Shown here piece by piece: positions 52,340 through 62,684 of a stretch of DNA of 64,000 nucleotides. The DNA lies in the NCBI GenBank assembly GCA_029560875.1, contig JAKQKB010000235.1, positions 24,499-88,498 on the forward strand, given 5' to 3'. The notes beneath the pieces are model-generated. The model worked only from the letters and a program-made list of their open reading frames with translations. It was not told the DNA's origin and made no database searches. This DNA is from Bacteroidota bacterium. Its GTDB lineage: Bacteria > Bacteroidota > Bacteroidia > Bacteroidales > Tenuifilaceae. A program made the position numbers and the translations under genes. Positions within the stretch are counted from its first letter, which is position 1; every line of letters starts with the position of its first letter.

Positions 52340-53875
52340 ATGGGAATAAACATCATAATTGCAGCCTCAACCTTCATACTAGGTGGGTTTTTATCGTACT
52401 TGCTTTGGAGCAAGTTGCTTGCAAGCAAGCGCAATAAGATTGTACAAGAAGCAGAAACAGAGGCAGAGGTAATTAGAAAAGAAAAGATTTTACAAGCTAA
52501 AGAGAAGTTCTTACAGCTCAAAACTGAACACGAGAAAGTTATAACTGAGAAAAACTCAAGAATAGCCCAAACTGAGAATAAGATTAAGCAACGAGAGGTG
52601 CTTATAACTCAAAAAATTGAGGAACTTCAACGTAAGCATAAGGAGGTAGATGTTATTCGAGAGAATTTGAATGCTCAGGTGGAACTTATTGAAAAGCGTT
52701 CAGAGGAGCTGGACAAAATGCATAAAACTCAGGTTGATAAGTTAGAGGCTATTTCGGGTCTTTCTGCAGAAGATGCTAAAACACAATTAATTGAATCGTT
52801 GAAGGCTGAGGCTAGAACTTCTGCGATGTCATACATCAATGAGATTGTTGATGAAGCCAAAATGACTGCAGCTAAGGAATCTAAGAGAATTGTAGTTCAA
52901 ACCATTCAGCGTGTTGCCACAGAGGCTGCAATTGAAAACTCGGTTACGGTTTTCAATATTGATTCTGACGAAATTAAGGGTAGAATTATTGGACGCGAGG
53001 GTAGGAATATTCGTGCTTTAGAAGCAGCAACTGGCGTTGAAATTATTGTTGACGATACCCCTGAGGCTATTATCCTTTCAGCTTTCGATCCTGTTCGTAG
53101 GGAAATTGCCCGTTTGGCTTTACACCAGCTCGTTACCGATGGTAGGATTCACCCTGCACGCATTGAGGAGGTTGTTCAAAAAGTACAAAAACAGGTTGAA
53201 GACGAAATTGTAGAGGTAGGTAAACGCACAACTATTGATTTAGGTATCCATGGTTTGCATCCTGAGTTAATTCGTTTGGTCGGTAAAATGAAGTATCGTT
53301 CCTCTTACGGACAAAATCTACTGCAGCACTCGCGCGAGGTGGCAAACCTTTGTGCTATCATGGCATCAGAACTAGGGTTAAATCCAAAAGTTGCTAAACG
53401 TGCAGGGTTATTACACGATATAGGTAAGGTGCCCGATGATGAGCCTGAATTGCCACACGCAGTTTTGGGTATGAAATTGGCTGAGAAGTATAAAGAGAAA
53501 CCAGAGATTTGCAACGCCATTGGTTCTCACCACGACGAAGTAGAGATGACAACCTTGTTTGCGCCGATTGTTCAAGTTTGCGATGCTATTTCTGGCGCTC
53601 GTCCTGGTGCGCGTCGTGAGGTGGTAGAATCTTATATTAAGCGTTTGAAGGAGATGGAGGATATGGCGTTGTCCTATCCCGGAGTTCTCAAAACATTCGC
53701 AATTCAAGCAGGTAGAGAATTACGTGTAATTGTTGGAAGTGAAAAGATTTCCGACGATGAAGCAAATAAACTATCATTTGAGATTGCCAAAAAGATACAG
53801 GATGAAATGACATATCCTGGTCAAGTGAAAATTACGGTCATTCGGGAAACCCGAGCCATAAGTTACGCTAAATAA
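52340..53875 (+). CDS. rny: ribonuclease Y
   Basis: From the ATG at 52340 the product has 511 residues. It has an N-terminal membrane helix ([21 protein letters not shown]), a long coiled coil to about 170, a KH domain ([19 protein letters not shown] near 214-232), and an HD domain ([13 protein letters not shown] near 355-367 and [10 protein letters not shown] near 395-404). RNase Y starts mRNA decay at the membrane. The frame is open to 52301, but that stretch is the 3' stem of the candidate 6S RNA, so I place the start at 52340. A terminator follows. Confidence 0.95.
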   Translation: MGINIIIAASTFILGGFLSYLLWSKLLASKRNKIVQEAETEAEVIRKEKILQAKEKFLQLKTEHEKVITEKNSRIAQTENKIKQREVLITQKIEELQRKHKEVDVIRENLNAQVELIEKRSEELDKMHKTQVDKLEAISGLSAEDAKTQLIESLKAEARTSAMSYINEIVDEAKMTAAKESKRIVVQTIQRVATEAAIENSVTVFNIDSDEIKGRIIGREGRNIRALEAATGVEIIVDDTPEAIILSAFDPVRREIARLALHQLVTDGRIHPARIEEVVQKVQKQVEDEIVEVGKRTTIDLGIHGLHPELIRLVGKMKYRSSYGQNLLQHSREVANLCAIMASELGLNPKVAKRAGLLHDIGKVPDDEPELPHAVLGMKLAEKYKEKPEICNAIGSHHDEVEMTTLFAPIVQVCDAISGARPGARREVVESYIKRLKEMEDMALSYPGVLKTFAIQAGRELRVIVGSEKISDDEANKLSFEIAKKIQDEMTYPGQVKITVIRETRAISYAK

Positions 53876-53882
53876 ATAACTT

Positions 53883-53910
53883 AAGCCTGCGGTTGCAGGC
53901 TTTTTGCTTT
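53883..53910 (+). terminator. terminator of rny
   Basis: AAGCCTGC and GCAGGCTT form a perfect 8-base stem around GGTT, followed by TTTGCTTT. Only about 16 bases separate it from the next start codon. Confidence 0.85.
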
Positions 53911-53925
53911 AAACATTGTATAACT

Positions 53926-55065
53926 ATGGAAAACAGGAATATTCAGATGTGCGACCTTAAAGGTCAATACAACAAAATTAAATCAGAAATTGATACAGCA
54001 ATTCATCAAGTAATAGATAGCGCTGCATTTATAAAAGGTAAAGAGGTTAATCAATTTCAAGATGATTTAGCAAAATACCTTGGTGTAAAACACGTTATCG
54101 GGTGTGCAAATGGTACCGATGCTTTACAAATAGCACTAATGGCTTTGGGGCTAAAGCCTGGAGATGAGGTTATTACTCCCGATTTTACTTTTATAGCAAC
54201 AGTGGAGGTTGTTGCTCTTTTAGGCATGATTCCTGTTTTAGTAGATGTTGATCCTACTAGTTTTACAATTGATATAAAGAAATTGGAGGAGGCTATAACT
54301 CCTAAAACAAAGGCAATTATACCTGTTCACCTATTTGGACAATGCGCCAATATGGATGAAATAATGCGTATTGCCAATAAACATAACATTTTTGTTGTTG
54401 AGGATAATGCTCAAGCATTAGGCTCCAATTACTATTTGGCTAACGGAACAACAGTAAAAGCAGGGACCATTGGCGATATTGGAACTACCTCGTTTTTCCC
54501 CTCTAAAAATCTTGGATGCTATGGTGATGGTGGTGCATTATTTACCAATAATGACGATTTAGCCAACGAAATTCGCTCTATTGCAAACCATGGAATGAAA
54601 GTGCGTTATCATCATGATAGGATAGGAGTTAACTCAAGGCTCGATACAATTCAGGCTGCCATACTCTCCATTAAACTTAAATACCTTGAGCAGTACAATA
54701 CTGCAAGAATATCTGCTGCCGATTTTTACGATTCTAAGTTAAAGTCCTGTTCCCATTTGGTTGTCCCTAACCGGGTAAAATGGAGTAATCATATTTTTCA
54801 TCAATACACACTTAGAGTTATAGATGCCAATAGAGATGATTTAATAAAGCACTTGGCCTCATTCGGAATACCATCAATGGTTTATTATCCAGTTCCTCTA
54901 CATATACAGAAAGCTTTTGAACCTTATCGAACTTTTAATGGTAATTCATCTTATCCAGTGTCCGATTCCCTTGCAAATAGTGTAATTTCATTACCTATGC
55001 ATACCGAAATGGATGAGGCGACCCTTAATTTTATTTGCGATAAGGTACTTTCGTTTTTCAAATAA
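53926..55065 (+). CDS. wbpE: WbpE-like sugar aminotransferase (DegT/DnrJ/EryC1/StrS family)
   Basis: From the ATG at 53926 the product has 379 residues. It is a PLP enzyme: ANGTDALQIALMAL near 61-74 binds the cofactor phosphate, D160 lies in VVEDNAQALG, and the Schiff-base lysine is K194 in FFPSKNLGCYGDGG. It should transaminate the C3-keto form of a UDP-N-acetyl uronic acid using glutamate, as WbpE does. The following genes match WbpD and WbpB, which fixes this role better than the sequence alone. The only upstream spacer is taken up by the rny terminator, so the cluster may depend on readthrough. Confidence 0.85.
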   Translation: MENRNIQMCDLKGQYNKIKSEIDTAIHQVIDSAAFIKGKEVNQFQDDLAKYLGVKHVIGCANGTDALQIALMALGLKPGDEVITPDFTFIATVEVVALLGMIPVLVDVDPTSFTIDIKKLEEAITPKTKAIIPVHLFGQCANMDEIMRIANKHNIFVVEDNAQALGSNYYLANGTTVKAGTIGDIGTTSFFPSKNLGCYGDGGALFTNNDDLANEIRSIANHGMKVRYHHDRIGVNSRLDTIQAAILSIKLKYLEQYNTARISAADFYDSKLKSCSHLVVPNRVKWSNHIFHQYTLRVIDANRDDLIKHLASFGIPSMVYYPVPLHIQKAFEPYRTFNGNSSYPVSDSLANSVISLPMHTEMDEATLNFICDKVLSFFK

Positions 55066-55090
55066 ACTATATTTGATAAAATTTATACGG

Positions 55091-55669
55091 ATGGAAACAA
55101 ACTTTTTTGCTCATGAAACCGCCGTAATAGATAGTGGTTCTGAGGTAGGCAGAGGAACAAAGATTTGGCACTTTAGCCATATTATGACTGGATGTGTAAT
55201 TGGCGAAAATTGCAATATTGGGCAAAATGTGGTAGTATCTCCTGGCGTAACTTTAGGTAAGAATGTAAAGGTGCAGAACAATGTGTCGATATATACTGGT
55301 GTTATTTGCGACGATGATGTTTTCTTAGGTCCATCAATGGTTTTTACTAATGTAATAAATCCGCGTAGCGCTGTTAATCGCAAAAGCGAGTATATGAAAA
55401 CGCATGTAAAGAAATCGGCAACAATTGGTGCAAATGCAACTATTGTGTGTGGTATTACTTTAGGTGAATATAGTTTTGTTGGAGCAGGTGCTGTGGTTAC
55501 GAAAGATGTTAAGTCCTATGCTTTAGTGGTTGGCAATCCTAGCCGTCAGATTGGCTGGATGAGTGAATTTGGACATAGGCTTGAATTTGATGAGAATAAC
55601 ATTGCAATTTGTCCTGAGAGTGGACAGAAATATAGGTTAGAAGGAGAAAATGTTTCTAGAATTGAATAA
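55091..55669 (+). CDS. wbpD: WbpD-like N-acetyltransferase
   Basis: From the ATG at 55091 the product has 192 residues and consists of a left-handed beta-helix of hexapeptide repeats. IGQNVVVSPGVTLGKNVKVQ, then NNVSIYTGV, GPSMVFTNVINPRS, KKSATIGANATIVCGITLG and GNPSRQIGWMSEFG follow the WbpD sequence in order. WbpD puts the 3-acetyl group on UDP-GlcNAc3NA with acetyl-CoA. The longest frame starts at 55013 inside the aminotransferase gene; the N-terminal extension has no homology and is rejected. It ends three bases before the next ATG. Confidence 0.88.
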   Translation: METNFFAHETAVIDSGSEVGRGTKIWHFSHIMTGCVIGENCNIGQNVVVSPGVTLGKNVKVQNNVSIYTGVICDDDVFLGPSMVFTNVINPRSAVNRKSEYMKTHVKKSATIGANATIVCGITLGEYSFVGAGAVVTKDVKSYALVVGNPSRQIGWMSEFGHRLEFDENNIAICPESGQKYRLEGENVSRIE

Positions 55670-55672
55670 ACT

Positions 55673-56617
55673 ATGAAGAATTTTGCATTAATTGGTGCTG
55701 CTGGGTTTATTGCACCGCGTCATTTAAAAGCTATAAAGGAAACCAATAATAATTTGCTTGCGGCCCTTGATAAGCATGATTGTGTTGGAATTATGGATAG
55801 TCATTTCCCTAATGCTGATTTTTTTGTAGAGTATGAGCGTTTCGATAGGCATATTGACAAATTAAAACGCCAAGGAACTAAAATAGATTATGTAAGTATT
55901 TGTACTCCAAACTATTTGCACGATTCTCATATCCGTTTTGCTCTTCGCCATGGGGCTGATGCCATATGTGAAAAACCAATTGTTTTGAATCCATGGAATA
56001 TTGATGCTTTACAGGAGATTGAGCAAGAAACTGGTCGAAAAGTAAACACTATTCTACAGTTACGATTGCACCCTGCCATTATAGAACTTAAAAATAGAAT
56101 TGAGCAGGGACCAAAGGATAAAATTTATGATATAGATTTAACCTACATCACTAGTCGTGGGCGTTGGTATTTTATCTCGTGGAAGGGTGATATTCAAAAG
56201 TCGGGCGGAGTAGCCACCAATATTGGTGTGCATTTTTTTGATATGCTTACTTGGATTTTTGGTGATGTTAAGGATAATAAAGTTCATGTATCAAACCCCG
56301 ACAAGGCTGCAGGATACTTGGAACTCGAAAGGGCTAGGGTACGTTGGTTTTTAAGTGTTGATTATAACGATATTCCTCAGAATATTAAGGATAAAGGACA
56401 ACGCACATTCCGTTCTATTACTATTGAAAATCAGGAGTTAGAATTCAGCGAGGGTTTTACCGATTTGCATACCAATAGTTACAAGGGAATATTGGCTGGA
56501 AATGGGTTTGGTTTAGCCGATGCAAAAAAATCGATACAAACAGTTTATAGCATAAGAAACACCTCGCCACTTGGTTTGGTTGGCGATTATCATCCATTTT
56601 GTAAAAATATCTTATAA
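55673..56617 (+). CDS. wbpB: WbpB-like UDP-N-acetyl-glucuronate 3-dehydrogenase (Gfo/Idh/MocA family)
   Basis: The 314-residue product opens MKNFALIGAAGFIAPRHLKA, nearly the start of Pseudomonas WbpB as I recall it. The Rossmann loop is GAAGFIAP, the family motif is ICEKPIVLN near 101-109, and YVSICTPNYLHDSH comes before it. It oxidises the C3 hydroxyl of UDP-GlcNAcA with NAD, after which WbpE and WbpD act. TILQLRLHPAIIELK near 126-140 is also in line with WbpB. The position right after the wbpD-like gene, with a 3-base gap, supports the pathway. Confidence 0.9.
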   Translation: MKNFALIGAAGFIAPRHLKAIKETNNNLLAALDKHDCVGIMDSHFPNADFFVEYERFDRHIDKLKRQGTKIDYVSICTPNYLHDSHIRFALRHGADAICEKPIVLNPWNIDALQEIEQETGRKVNTILQLRLHPAIIELKNRIEQGPKDKIYDIDLTYITSRGRWYFISWKGDIQKSGGVATNIGVHFFDMLTWIFGDVKDNKVHVSNPDKAAGYLELERARVRWFLSVDYNDIPQNIKDKGQRTFRSITIENQELEFSEGFTDLHTNSYKGILAGNGFGLADAKKSIQTVYSIRNTSPLGLVGDYHPFCKNIL

Positions 56618-56628
56618 ATCTGTAAAAT

Positions 56629-57921
56629 ATGTATCAGGAACTGTTAGCAAAGAAAGAGAAACTGGCTGTAATTGGGCTTGGATACGTAGGACTTCCAATT
56701 GCCCTTGAGTTTGCTAGAAAATTATCCGTAATAGGTTTCGACATTAAACCCGATAGGGTTGAATTAATGAAAAAGGGTATTGACCCGAGCCGTGAACTCG
56801 ATTCTGATGCATTTGCTGGGTGTGATATTGAGTACACAGCAAATCTAGACGATATCAGAAAGGCAAAATTCTATGTTGTTGCAGTTCCTACACCAATTGA
56901 TGAGCACAATTTACCTGATTTAAAGCCCTTGCTTGCTGCAACACGAACGGTTGGCCAAGTTTTAAAAAAAGGTGATTATGTGGTTTATGAATCAACCGTA
57001 TACCCTGGATGCACAGAGGAGGATTGTGTACCATTGTTGGAAGAGTTATCTGGGCTAAAATATATTACTGATTTTAAGGTTGGTTTTTCTCCTGAGAGAA
57101 TCAATCCTGGCGACAAGGAGCATACTTTAACAACTATCAAGAAGGTTACATCCGGTTGTGATGCCGAATCGTCGGAAGAGATTGCTAAAACTTACGAATT
57201 AATTATAAAAGCAGGCATTCATCGTGCTAGTTCTATAAAAGTTGCAGAGGCTGCTAAAATCATTGAGAATACTCAGCGCGATATCAATATCGCTTTCATG
57301 AATGAACTCTCAATAATATTTAACCGTATGGGAATAAATACCTTTGAGGTTTTGGAGGCTGCCGGCACAAAATGGAATTTTCTTAGATTTTTCCCAGGTT
57401 TAGTAGGCGGACATTGCATAGGTGTTGATCCATACTATCTTGTATATAAGGCTAAAGAGGTAGGGTATCATCCCCAAATAATAAGTGCTGGGCGATTTAT
57501 TAACGACTCAATGGGTGGTTATGTGGCCAAGCAAACTGTAAAAAAAATAATTACAGCAGACAAGAACCCTAAGGATGCTCGCGTGCTTATCATGGGTGTT
57601 ACATTCAAGGAGAATGTTAGTGATATCCGAAATTCCAAGGTGGTAGACATCTATAATGAGTTAAAATCTTTTGGAATTGATAAAATTGATGTTGTTGATG
57701 CTTTTGCAGATGCTCACGAGGTTAAGGAGGAGTATGGTTTTGATATGGCAAACGAACAAACAGGAATGTACGATGCAATTATTGTGGCAGTGAGTCATTA
57801 TCAATATTTAAATTTAACAGAATCGTGGTTTAAGCAATATGCGAGTGAACGATGCGTTTTTGTGGATGTAAAGGGTGTGTTTCGTTCTAGAATTAGTGAA
57901 TTAACCTATTGGAGTTTATAA
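56629..57921 (+). CDS. TviB/WbpO-type UDP-N-acetylhexosamine 6-dehydrogenase
   Basis: The 430-residue product is a nucleotide-sugar dehydrogenase. NAD binding is IGLGYVGLP at 15-23, VPTPID at 86-91, VYESTVYPGCTEEDC near 119-133, and the catalytic Cys is C263 in GGHCIGVDPYYL. VAEAAKIIENTQRDINIAFM closely follows TviB (Vi antigen) and WbpO, which turn UDP-GalNAc or UDP-GlcNAc into the uronic acid. This makes the substrate for the wbpB-like gene just before it. WbpA, the usual partner of wbpBDE, is a different branch, so the pairing here is worth noting. Confidence 0.9.
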   Translation: MYQELLAKKEKLAVIGLGYVGLPIALEFARKLSVIGFDIKPDRVELMKKGIDPSRELDSDAFAGCDIEYTANLDDIRKAKFYVVAVPTPIDEHNLPDLKPLLAATRTVGQVLKKGDYVVYESTVYPGCTEEDCVPLLEELSGLKYITDFKVGFSPERINPGDKEHTLTTIKKVTSGCDAESSEEIAKTYELIIKAGIHRASSIKVAEAAKIIENTQRDINIAFMNELSIIFNRMGINTFEVLEAAGTKWNFLRFFPGLVGGHCIGVDPYYLVYKAKEVGYHPQIISAGRFINDSMGGYVAKQTVKKIITADKNPKDARVLIMGVTFKENVSDIRNSKVVDIYNELKSFGIDKIDVVDAFADAHEVKEEYGFDMANEQTGMYDAIIVAVSHYQYLNLTESWFKQYASERCVFVDVKGVFRSRISELTYWSL

Positions 57922-57944
57922 TTTTTAATTTTAATTGATTTTTT

Positions 57945-59336
57945 ATGTTGCAAGTTAAAAATATCTGCTGTATTGGCGCTGGTTACGTAGGTGGACCTAC
58001 AATGGCTGTAATAGCCCTTAAAAATCCTAATATCAAGGTAAATGTTGTTGATATAAATTCCGATAGAATTGCCGCCTGGAATACTGACGATTTACCAATC
58101 TATGAACCCGGATTACTTGACGTAGTTAAACAAGCAAGAGGCAGAAACCTTTTCTTTAATACCGACATTGAAACCGGTATCAAAGAGGCTGATATGATAT
58201 TTATTAGCGTTAATACTCCTACAAAAACATTTGGGGTTGGTAAAGGCCGTGCTGCCGATTTGCGTTTCGTAGAATTGTGCGCAAGGCAAATTGCCCAACT
58301 TTCAACTACCGATAAAATTGTTGTCGAAAAATCAACATTACCCGTTAGAACTGCTCAAGCGGTTAAAACAATACTTTCAGAAACAGGTAATGGCATAAAG
58401 TTTCAGGTGCTATCGAATCCCGAGTTTCTTGCAGAGGGAACTGCTATTCAAGATCTTATGCAGCCAGATAGAGTTCTTATTGGAGGAGATCAAACTCCAG
58501 AAGGCTTAGCCGCAATAGAGGCATTAACGTCTGTTTATGCTAGTTGGGTTGCTAGGGAGCGAATCATTCAAACCCGCCTATGGTCATCGGAATTATCAAA
58601 GTTAACTGCAAACGCATTTCTTGCACAGAGAATATCATCAATCAATAGCATTTCTGCTCTTTGTGAGGTTACCGGTGCCGATGTAGATGAGGTTGCCTAT
58701 GCAATAGGTTCTGATAGTAGAATTGGTTCGAAATTCTTGAAATCATCCGTCGGTTTTGGAGGTTCTTGTTTTCAAAAAGATATCTTAAACCTAGTTTACT
58801 TGTGTGAGTACTTTGGTTTACCCGAGGCAGCAGCATACTGGGAGCAGGTTATTATTCTTAATGACTACCAGAAGCGTAGGTTTGCAATGAATATTATTCA
58901 AACACTTTTCAATACGGTGTCGGGTAAGAAAATAGCAATGCTTGGATGGGCATTTAAGAAGGACACCAACGATACACGCGAGAGCGCGGCCATTTACGTT
59001 TCTGACCATCTTCTGAATGATATGGCAAATGTTTATGTTTTTGATCCTAAAGTGCCTGAAAAAGAAATGTATGACGATCTGGATTATCTTGGTACAAGAT
59101 CCAAGGATGAAAATCGCAAGTTGTTAAAAGTTGTAAATGACCCTTACGAGGCTTGTAAAGGAGCGCATGCTATTGCCGTAATTACTGAGTGGGATGAGTT
59201 TAAAACATACGATTGGAAAAGAATTTATGATGGAATGATGAAACCTGCTTTCATTTTTGATGGTCGGAATATACTTGATCATAAAAAATTAATGGAAATA
59301 GGATTTAAAGTTAAGGCTATTGGTAAATCGTATTAA
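57945..59336 (+). CDS. UDP-glucose 6-dehydrogenase, animal-type
   Basis: The 463-residue product makes UDP-glucuronate. It follows the metazoan form of UGDH very closely: [18 protein letters not shown] at 7-24, IYEPGL at 52-57, [20 protein letters not shown] near 87-106, the catalytic C275 in [11 protein letters not shown], and [11 protein letters not shown] near 342. Typical bacterial Ugd enzymes are about 390-450 residues and differ in these stretches. Animal-like UGDH is known in several Bacteroidota, so this is not by itself recent transfer. Its product can feed the epimerase 45 bases downstream. Confidence 0.94.
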   Translation: MLQVKNICCIGAGYVGGPTMAVIALKNPNIKVNVVDINSDRIAAWNTDDLPIYEPGLLDVVKQARGRNLFFNTDIETGIKEADMIFISVNTPTKTFGVGKGRAADLRFVELCARQIAQLSTTDKIVVEKSTLPVRTAQAVKTILSETGNGIKFQVLSNPEFLAEGTAIQDLMQPDRVLIGGDQTPEGLAAIEALTSVYASWVARERIIQTRLWSSELSKLTANAFLAQRISSINSISALCEVTGADVDEVAYAIGSDSRIGSKFLKSSVGFGGSCFQKDILNLVYLCEYFGLPEAAAYWEQVIILNDYQKRRFAMNIIQTLFNTVSGKKIAMLGWAFKKDTNDTRESAAIYVSDHLLNDMANVYVFDPKVPEKEMYDDLDYLGTRSKDENRKLLKVVNDPYEACKGAHAIAVITEWDEFKTYDWKRIYDGMMKPAFIFDGRNILDHKKLMEIGFKVKAIGKSY

Positions 59337-59381
59337 TCCTTGGTATTTCTATAAATCGAGACAATTGTATCCTAATTAGCT

Positions 59382-60440
59382 ATGGCAAAAATCTTAGTAA
59401 CAGGAACTGCTGGCTTTATTGGATTTCATCTTGCTCAAAAGTTGATAGAGCGGGGCGATGAGGTTGTGGGGTTGGATTGTATAAACGACTATTACGATAT
59501 AAATCTAAAATACTCACGACTTCATAATACAGGAATAGAAAAGGATAAAATTACCTACGGGAAATTTGTTCAGAGTTCAAAGTATAAGAACTATAAATTT
59601 ATTCAGTTAAAGCTTGAGGACAGAGATGCTATTCTAAAACTTTTTACTGAAGAAAGATTCGATAAAGTTTGCAATCTTGCAGCTCAGGCTGGGGTTAGGT
59701 ATAGTATTCAAAATCCATTTACTTATATCGATAGTAATATTAATGGGTTTCTTAATATTCTTGAAGGATGTAGGCATAACAATATAAAACATCTAGTGTA
59801 CGCCAGTAGTTCTAGTGTATATGGTTTGAATGAGAATATGCCTTTCTCCACAACTCATAATGTTGACCACCCAATTAGCCTTTATGCTGCAAGCAAAAAG
59901 AGTAACGAGCTTATGGCTCATACTTACAGTTACTTATATGGTATTCCAACAACCGGTTTGCGATTCTTTACAGTATATGGACCTTGGGGACGACCCGATA
60001 TGGCTCTTTTTATTTTCGCGAAAGCAATAACCGAGGGTAAATCCATTGATGTTTTCAACAATGGTAATATGCAACGCGATTTTACTTATGTTGATGATAT
60101 AGTGGAGGGGATAACTCGTGTTATAGACAACCTTGCTCGTAAAGATGATAAGTGGTCTGGAAAAGAACCTAACCCCGGCACATCGGTTGCTCCATACAAG
60201 ATCTATAATATTGGGAATAGTTCTCCTGTGAAACTATTAGATTTTATAGAGGCTATAGAGAACGCATTAGGTAAAAAAGCCATTAAAAATTTTTTACCCT
60301 TACAGGCTGGAGATGTTCCTGCAACTTGGGCAGATGTTGATGATTTAGTTGAGAATTTAGGATATAAACCACAAACAACCATTCAGTATGGTATAAATCA
60401 GTTTATTGAATGGTATAAAGACTTTTATCTAAGCAGATAA
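59382..60440 (+). CDS. UDP-glucuronate 4-epimerase-like SDR enzyme
   Basis: The 352-residue product is an extended short-chain dehydrogenase. NAD binds at GTAGFIG (8-14); the catalytic pair is Y168 and K172 in [10 protein letters not shown]142-S145 lie in [14 protein letters not shown] at 35-39 and [11 protein letters not shown] near 207-217 are the marks of UDP-glucuronate 4-epimerases, which make UDP-galacturonate. The gene follows the UDP-glucose dehydrogenase that makes its substrate, so the assignment is strong by context. It could accept other UDP-uronic acids. Confidence 0.9.
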   Translation: MAKILVTGTAGFIGFHLAQKLIERGDEVVGLDCINDYYDINLKYSRLHNTGIEKDKITYGKFVQSSKYKNYKFIQLKLEDRDAILKLFTEERFDKVCNLAAQAGVRYSIQNPFTYIDSNINGFLNILEGCRHNNIKHLVYASSSSVYGLNENMPFSTTHNVDHPISLYAASKKSNELMAHTYSYLYGIPTTGLRFFTVYGPWGRPDMALFIFAKAITEGKSIDVFNNGNMQRDFTYVDDIVEGITRVIDNLARKDDKWSGKEPNPGTSVAPYKIYNIGNSSPVKLLDFIEAIENALGKKAIKNFLPLQAGDVPATWADVDDLVENLGYKPQTTIQYGINQFIEWYKDFYLSR

Positions 60441-60537
60441 TTATGAAGCACCCATGTTTTGAAAAGCAAAAAAACACTAGTAATAAATTTACCCAAATGG
60501 GTGTTCCATTAAACCTTAAAAATTAAAACTTATCAAG

Positions 60538-61416
60538 ATGAAAGGGATAGTACTTGCAGGAGGAGCAGGAACACGTCTGTATCCAATTACAAAAGGAGTT
60601 TCCAAACAGATGCTTCCTATCTATGACAAACCAATGATATATTATCCTATATCCGTTTTAATGCTAGCAGGTATTCGGGATATTTTGATAATATCAACAC
60701 CCGAGGACTTACCCCATTTTAAAAGGTTGCTAGGCGATGGTTCTGATTTTGGTGTATTTTTTTCCTATGCAGAGCAACCAAAGCCAGAAGGGTTGGCGCA
60801 AGCATTCATTATTGGAGAGAAATTTATTGGGGATAATGATGTCTGCATGGTTTTGGGCGATAATATATTTTACGGGCATGGTTTTTCTGAACTCTTGAAG
60901 AGAGCAAAGAGTAACGTTGAAGTAAATAGAAAGGCTACCGTTTTTGGCTATTATGTTAACGATCCTGAGCGTTACGGTGTTGCTGAGTTCGATTCAGTAG
61001 GTAATGTTGTTTCTATCGAAGAAAAGCCTAAACAGCCAAAATCGAACTATGCCGTAGTAGGACTTTATTTTTACACCAATGATGTTGTTCGTATCGCCAA
61101 AGCTATTAAGCCTTCGGCTAGGGGCGAGTTAGAAATTACAACCGTTAATCAGGTCTACCTTAAAAACGATCAACTTGGTGTTGAATTGATGGGTCGAGGT
61201 TTCGCCTGGCTTGATACTGGCACACACGATTCGTTAATTGAAGCAAGTAATTTTGTGGAAACTATTGAGCATAGGCAAGGACTAAAGATTGCTTGTTTGG
61301 AGGAGATTGGATTTGAGAAAGGTTGGCTAACAAAAGAAAAAATGCTCGAGGTCGCAAAGCCAATGGAGAAGAATCAATATGGACAGTATTTAATCAAATT
61401 AGCAAATACAAAATAA
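60538..61416 (+). CDS. rfbA: glucose-1-phosphate thymidylyltransferase
   Basis: The 292-residue product has the nucleotidyltransferase start [16 protein letters not shown] at 3-18 and [16 protein letters not shown] after it; [10 protein letters not shown] near 108 and GLYFYTNDV later complete the RmlA pattern. It makes dTDP-glucose from dTTP and glucose-1-phosphate. Its stop overlaps the rfbB start by one base. The 97-base gap before it contains ACCCA-AA-TGGGT, a small palindrome with no clear job. rfbC and rfbD are not in the window, so the final sugar need not be rhamnose. Confidence 0.96.
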   Translation: MKGIVLAGGAGTRLYPITKGVSKQMLPIYDKPMIYYPISVLMLAGIRDILIISTPEDLPHFKRLLGDGSDFGVFFSYAEQPKPEGLAQAFIIGEKFIGDNDVCMVLGDNIFYGHGFSELLKRAKSNVEVNRKATVFGYYVNDPERYGVAEFDSVGNVVSIEEKPKQPKSNYAVVGLYFYTNDVVRIAKAIKPSARGELEITTVNQVYLKNDQLGVELMGRGFAWLDTGTHDSLIEASNFVETIEHRQGLKIACLEEIGFEKGWLTKEKMLEVAKPMEKNQYGQYLIKLANTK

Positions 61417-62468
61417 TGAAAAACATACTTATTACCGGAGGTGCAGGTTTTATAGGTTCTCACGTAGTGAGACTTTTTGTGAAGAAATACCCCAACTATA
61501 AAATTATAAATCTTGATAAATTAACCTATGCAGGTAATTTAGAGAATTTGACTGATATTGAAAATGCTCCGAATTATAAGTTTATAAAGGCTGATATTTG
61601 CGATTATTCTCAATTATTAACAATTTTTTCTGAAAATAATATTGATGGAGTAATCCATTTAGCAGCTGAATCGCACGTTGATCGCTCAATTACCGATCCT
61701 TTTGCTTTTGCTCAAACAAATGTAATGGGAACCTTGGCATTGCTTCAAGCTGCAAAGGAAAGTTGGAAGGGTAATATGGATGGTAAATTATTTTACCATG
61801 TATCCACTGATGAAGTTTATGGATCGTTAGAAAATGAAGGTTTTTTTTATGAAACAACACCTTATAGCCCACAGTCTCCCTACTCTGCTTCAAAAGCAAG
61901 TAGCGATCACTTTGTAAGAGCCTATGGTAATACTTTTAAACTGCCATTTGTTATTACAAATTGTTCTAACAATTATGGCCCCAATCAATTCCCCGAGAAA
62001 CTTATTCCTCTTTTTATCAATAATATTAGAAACAATAAACCACTTCCGGTTTACGGCAAGGGTGAGAATGTAAGGGATTGGCTTTATGTAATTGACCATG
62101 CTAATGCAATCGATAAGGTTTTTCATAGTGGTAAGGTCGGTGAAACTTACAATATTGGTGGATTTAACGAATGGAAAAACATTGAATTAATAAAAGTGAT
62201 TTGTAAGGTGATGGATAAGAAATTAGGAAGGGCGTTTGGTACTTCCGAAAAACTAATTACTTATGTTACTGATAGAGCTGGTCACGATTTAAGATATGCC
62301 ATAGATGCCACCAAAATAATGAATGAGTTAGGTTGGAAGCCTTCGCTTCAGTTTGAGGAGGGAATAGAGTTAACTATCGATTGGTATATTCAAAATGAGG
62401 ACTGGTTAAATCATGTTACAAGTGGCAATTACCAAAATTACTATGTCGAAATGTATAGGAATAGATAA
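61416..62468 (+). CDS. rfbB: dTDP-glucose 4,6-dehydratase
   Basis: From the ATG at 61416 the product has 350 residues. NAD binds at GGAGFIG near 7-13, with AAESHVDRSI near 83, VSTDEVYGS near 126 (TDE being the catalytic acid-base set), YSASKASSDH near 158, and NCSNNYGP near 186. All are standard for RmlB, which makes dTDP-4-keto-6-deoxy-glucose. The TAATG overlap with rfbA shows coupling. The frame is open upstream to 61323, but that part lies within rfbA and is rejected. Confidence 0.96.
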   Translation: MKNILITGGAGFIGSHVVRLFVKKYPNYKIINLDKLTYAGNLENLTDIENAPNYKFIKADICDYSQLLTIFSENNIDGVIHLAAESHVDRSITDPFAFAQTNVMGTLALLQAAKESWKGNMDGKLFYHVSTDEVYGSLENEGFFYETTPYSPQSPYSASKASSDHFVRAYGNTFKLPFVITNCSNNYGPNQFPEKLIPLFINNIRNNKPLPVYGKGENVRDWLYVIDHANAIDKVFHSGKVGETYNIGGFNEWKNIELIKVICKVMDKKLGRAFGTSEKLITYVTDRAGHDLRYAIDATKIMNELGWKPSLQFEEGIELTIDWYIQNEDWLNHVTSGNYQNYYVEMYRNR

Positions 62469-62581
62469 TTCTTGACCAAATCCTCTCTTTCTTGAAGTAT
62501 ATAATAATTTTGTTAATACACTATTAGTAATTTATTTTTAGTGACAGATTTATATCTAACTCGGTTTTGTAAGATTAATAT

Positions 62582-62621
62582 TTTCAAAAGTATAACTACC
62601 ACTGGTGTCATACTTTTGAAA
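62582..62621. repeat. 12-base inverted repeat in the rfbB-galE gap
   Basis: TTTCAAAAGTAT (62582-62593) and ATACTTTTGAAA (62610-62621) are perfect inverted copies around 16 bases. No pure T-run follows. It could be a weak terminator, an mRNA stabiliser, or an operator before galE. Confidence 0.6.
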
Positions 62622-62684
62622 GTATTGTTTTCTCGCTTAATTAAATAAACGGCATGATAGAATTTATTGGAAATTTAATCAACA

